Positions 41,501-43,177 of a stretch of 43,177 bases of DNA are shown piece by piece; the stretch's first letter is position 1, and the number at the start of each line of letters is the position of its first letter. The stretch is from positions 1 to 43,177 of the forward strand of contig CALIUG010000108.1 in the NCBI GenBank assembly GCA_938048755.1, given 5' to 3'. The stretch is from an uncultured Alphaproteobacteria bacterium. GTDB lineage: Bacteria; Pseudomonadota; Alphaproteobacteria; SP197. A program made the position numbers and the translations under genes. Under the pieces are notes generated by a model. It worked only from the letters and a program-made list of their open reading frames with translations. It had not been told where the DNA came from and ran no database searches.

Positions 41501-43177
41501 CCGGATCCGCACGCAGAACGACAAACAACAGGCGATGTCGAATCCCGAGCAGACAGTCTGGGTCGCGGCATCGGCAGGCACGGGAAAAACCAAGGTCCTG
41601 ACCGATCGCGTTCTGCGGCTGATGCTCTCGGGAAGTGAACTATCAAGAATCCTGTGCCTGACGTTCACCCGTGCGGCATCGGCTGAAATGGCCAATCGCA
41701 TCCGTCAGGAACTTGCCGGCTGGGTGTCCATGACCAACGACGACCTGGTCGCCGATCTGACCGCGCTTCAGGGACGCGCGCCCAACGCGGACGAGATGAT
41801 GCGCGCAAGACAGTTATTTGCCGAAGTCCTGGATGCGCCAGGTGGCCTGCAGATCGCCACCATTCACAGCTTCTGCCAGTCCATTCTGGGCCGGTTTCCC
41901 CTTGAGGCCGGCATTGCGCCCCATTTCAGTCTGATTGAGGAGCGTGGGCGAAGCGAACTCCTGAACGAAGCTCGCGACCGTGTCATTGGCCGGATCGCCG
42001 CCGGCAGAGCGCCCGAACTGGAAGAGCCGCTGAACCGCCTGATCGTCCTTGCAGGAGAGTCGCGCGCCAGTGAACTGCTCGATGAAATCTGTGCGGCATC
42101 GGGGCGCCTTGACCTGATGCTTGAACGTTTCGAAACCCTGGATCTCGCCCTGCAGGAACTTGCCGCAGGCCTGCAACTCGATCCGGACCAATCGCCGCAG
42201 AAATTGGTGCGTGCCGCCTGCCTGGATCACGCGTTTGATCGCGACGGACTGACGCAGGCCAGCACCTGTCTGGCAGAAGGCAGCAAGACCGATACCGCGA
42301 AGGCCGAATCCATCAGCCGGTTCCTTGCTGCCGACGAGGCAAGCCGCGTTGCACTGTTTGATGCCTATTGTTCAGCCTTTCTCAAAGCCGACAAGCGACC
42401 GGGCACACAGGCCCTGGCAACCAAGGCCGTGCGCGAGGCGCATCCCGACGTCTTGGATATCCTCAATCGGGAACAGGCGCGGCTGGATGCGCTCCATGAA
42501 ACGCTGCGACGGCATGCGACGTATCAGCGCACACACACGATCCTGACCCTGGGCAATGCGCTGGTGCAGGAGTTCCGACGCCTGAAGAACGACCGGGCGG
42601 TGCTCGACTACGACGACCTCATCGAAAAGACGCGAAGCCTGCTGGCCATGCCCGACATCGCTCCCTGGGTCCTGTTCAAGCTGGATGGCGGCCTGGACCA
42701 TGTCCTGGTTGATGAAGCACAGGACACCAACCCCAATCAGTGGGCTGTCGTCATCACGTTGATCCGCGAGTTTTTCGAAGGTGAAGGCGCCCGTGACCTC
42801 CATCGCACCGTCTTTGTTGTCGGAGACGAGAAACAGTCGATCTACAGCTTTCAGGGAGCCGATCTGGAAGCACTTCAACAGGTCCGCTCGGGGCTCGAGT
42901 TTCTTGTTCAGCCAACGGAATGGTATTCGGACAGCCTGGACCTTTCCTATCGATCCGTTCCTGCCGTGCTGGAAACAGTCGACGCGGTTTTTGCTCCCCA
43001 GGAGGCCGCAGCCGGAGTCGCTTTTGGCGGCCAACGTATCGAACATCAATCGTTCCGGTCCGAAGATGGCGGGCTCGTCGAGCTTTGGCCCCTCTTGCGC
43101 GAGGAACCAGGCGAACCCGAAGATCCCTGGACAGCGTGTCTCAGCGATGCCCAGCCCCAGGATCGGCACAATCGGTT
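38505..43177 (+). CDS. Double-strand break repair helicase-nuclease: AddB and AddA in one continuous reading frame (3' end outside window)
   Basis: ATG 38505 (MSGVFTIPAGTSFVDALAAGLIERF...) runs through the AddB nuclease (GSFIHDALERF, VAVIDYKTG, QLPLEAA) into AddA (NDKQQAMSNPEQTVWVAASAGTGKTKVLTDRVLRLML, LVDEAQDTNPNQW, VVGDEKQSIYSFQGAD). Both domains read in the frame with codon starts at positions divisible by 3. The supplied ORF track lists no + ORF starting here, as expected if there is no stop before the window end. Confidence 0.88.
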   Translation, partial: MSGVFTIPAGTSFVDALAAGLIERFGDPPEALANTLILLPTRRSVRSLRDAFLRQSGGRAMILPVMRPIGDVDEDEMTLALSADFEGEADLPPTIGGLRRQLLLARRIRDDPAYGVTGDEQAAQLAAALASFIDEVDTAEADLGRLETLVDDAGLSEHWQTTLRFLNGVLDAWHQTLAREDRIDPAARRRRLLDNLEQRWRDDPPLGPVIAAGSTGTIPATARLLARVRELPQGMVILPGLDQDLEDDAWESIAPSHPQHALKTLLEHFEIDRAAVQPWPVPGWAHLPVGSPDRHRLFSDVMRPAQATASWSQLDDPPESALEGLAFTACANPREEAQVAALRMRFELETPERTVALVTRDRDLARRVAADLRRWSIDVDDSAGQVLATTSAGVFFRLVATALGTNWAPVPLLALLKHPFTRLGREAGDVRSLVRRLELLALRGPRPAPGIEGLRHALGSRHIDHELDALLSDLGAATAELDALMRAPKAPLAQLVEHHVQTLENLARTRPDDASPVWENEDGEALHDFVTELIGDAEALGFVETGAYPALLDTLLAGHVVRPRYGSHPRAFIWGPLEARMQHADCVILGGLVEGNWPPEPPSDPWMSRPMRAKFGLATPEQRIGLAAHDFVQAAMARSVLLLYPERAAGAPTVPARWLVRLQAFLDARNLGSQPRIEARRWQHWQSTMDRPSNIEPAVAPEPRPPLDVRPDGLSVTQVEVWQRDPYAIYARRILKLSPLDDLDEDADAANRGSFIHDALERFVVAHPVTLPHDALEQLLAMGRDVLGTMIERPSVATFWWRRFERIAAWFVEEEHKRRKGLSAVHAETTAQLSLPHGPRGSFTLSAKADRLEVDHDGRVAVIDYKTGAVPPGKAVEAGAAPQLPLEAAMVAAGMYPGIPETDVTGLEYWELKGGEPAAAVKRIKADPSEVAGRALEGLGRLVTAFSNENTPYRDHPGGQPIGRFDAFVDVARTNEWRLGWKTMLDDVAPSDVPNGVTRRIRTQNDKQQAMSNPEQTVWVAASAGTGKTKVLTDRVLRLMLSGSELSRILCLTFTRAASAEMANRIRQELAGWVSMTNDDLVADLTALQGRAPNADEMMRARQLFAEVLDAPGGLQIATIHSFCQSILGRFPLEAGIAPHFSLIEERGRSELLNEARDRVIGRIAAGRAPELEEPLNRLIVLAGESRASELLDEICAASGRLDLMLERFETLDLALQELAAGLQLDPDQSPQKLVRAACLDHAFDRDGLTQASTCLAEGSKTDTAKAESISRFLAADEASRVALFDAYCSAFLKADKRPGTQALATKAVREAHPDVLDILNREQARLDALHETLRRHATYQRTHTILTLGNALVQEFRRLKNDRAVLDYDDLIEKTRSLLAMPDIAPWVLFKLDGGLDHVLVDEAQDTNPNQWAVVITLIREFFEGEGARDLHRTVFVVGDEKQSIYSFQGADLEALQQVRSGLEFLVQPTEWYSDSLDLSYRSVPAVLETVDAVFAPQEAAAGVAFGGQRIEHQSFRSEDGGLVELWPLLREEPGEPEDPWTACLSDAQPQDRHNR

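Noticed and set aside
1-43177. CRISPR arrays, prophage, transposons, toxin-antitoxin or defence islands
   Set aside because: No regularly spaced repeats, integrase/transposase-like proteins or defence-gene motifs were seen; gene content is housekeeping.

Overview
The window is a 43 kb, high-GC, gene-dense chromosomal segment that looks alphaproteobacterial (possibly Rhodospirillales-like, from gene content only). It is almost entirely core genome. The minus strand of the left half carries lepA (partial), an amidohydrolase, pheT, pheS, rplT, rpmI, infC, thrS, two glycosyltransferases, an SDR protein, queG, a GST, an unusual MshEN-like protein, gltB and gltD. The plus strand of the right half carries uppP, tRNA-Leu(CAG), an RNase D-like exonuclease, lptC-lptA-lptB-rpoN-hpf-ptsN-hprK-rapZ-EIIA-HPr-EI, ahcY, and tsaE-amgK-murU-addB/addA. 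I saw no CRISPR array, prophage, transposase or obvious defence island. The strongest unusual signal is at the right end: AddB and AddA appear to be encoded in one uninterrupted reading frame with no stop at the usual gene boundary. Other items worth checking are an apparent AUA start codon for infC, an attenuator-like terminator/anti-terminator upstream of rpmI-rplT, a tandem pair of palindromic elements with shared AGAGC...GCTCT termini upstream of tRNA-Leu, a repeated AGGTCA motif between gltD and uppP, a 20-nt imperfect direct repeat bracketing the ahcY leader, and a GAF-less Enzyme I in a compact PTS-Ntr/HprK cluster. Everything was read by eye. No database search or folding program was run.
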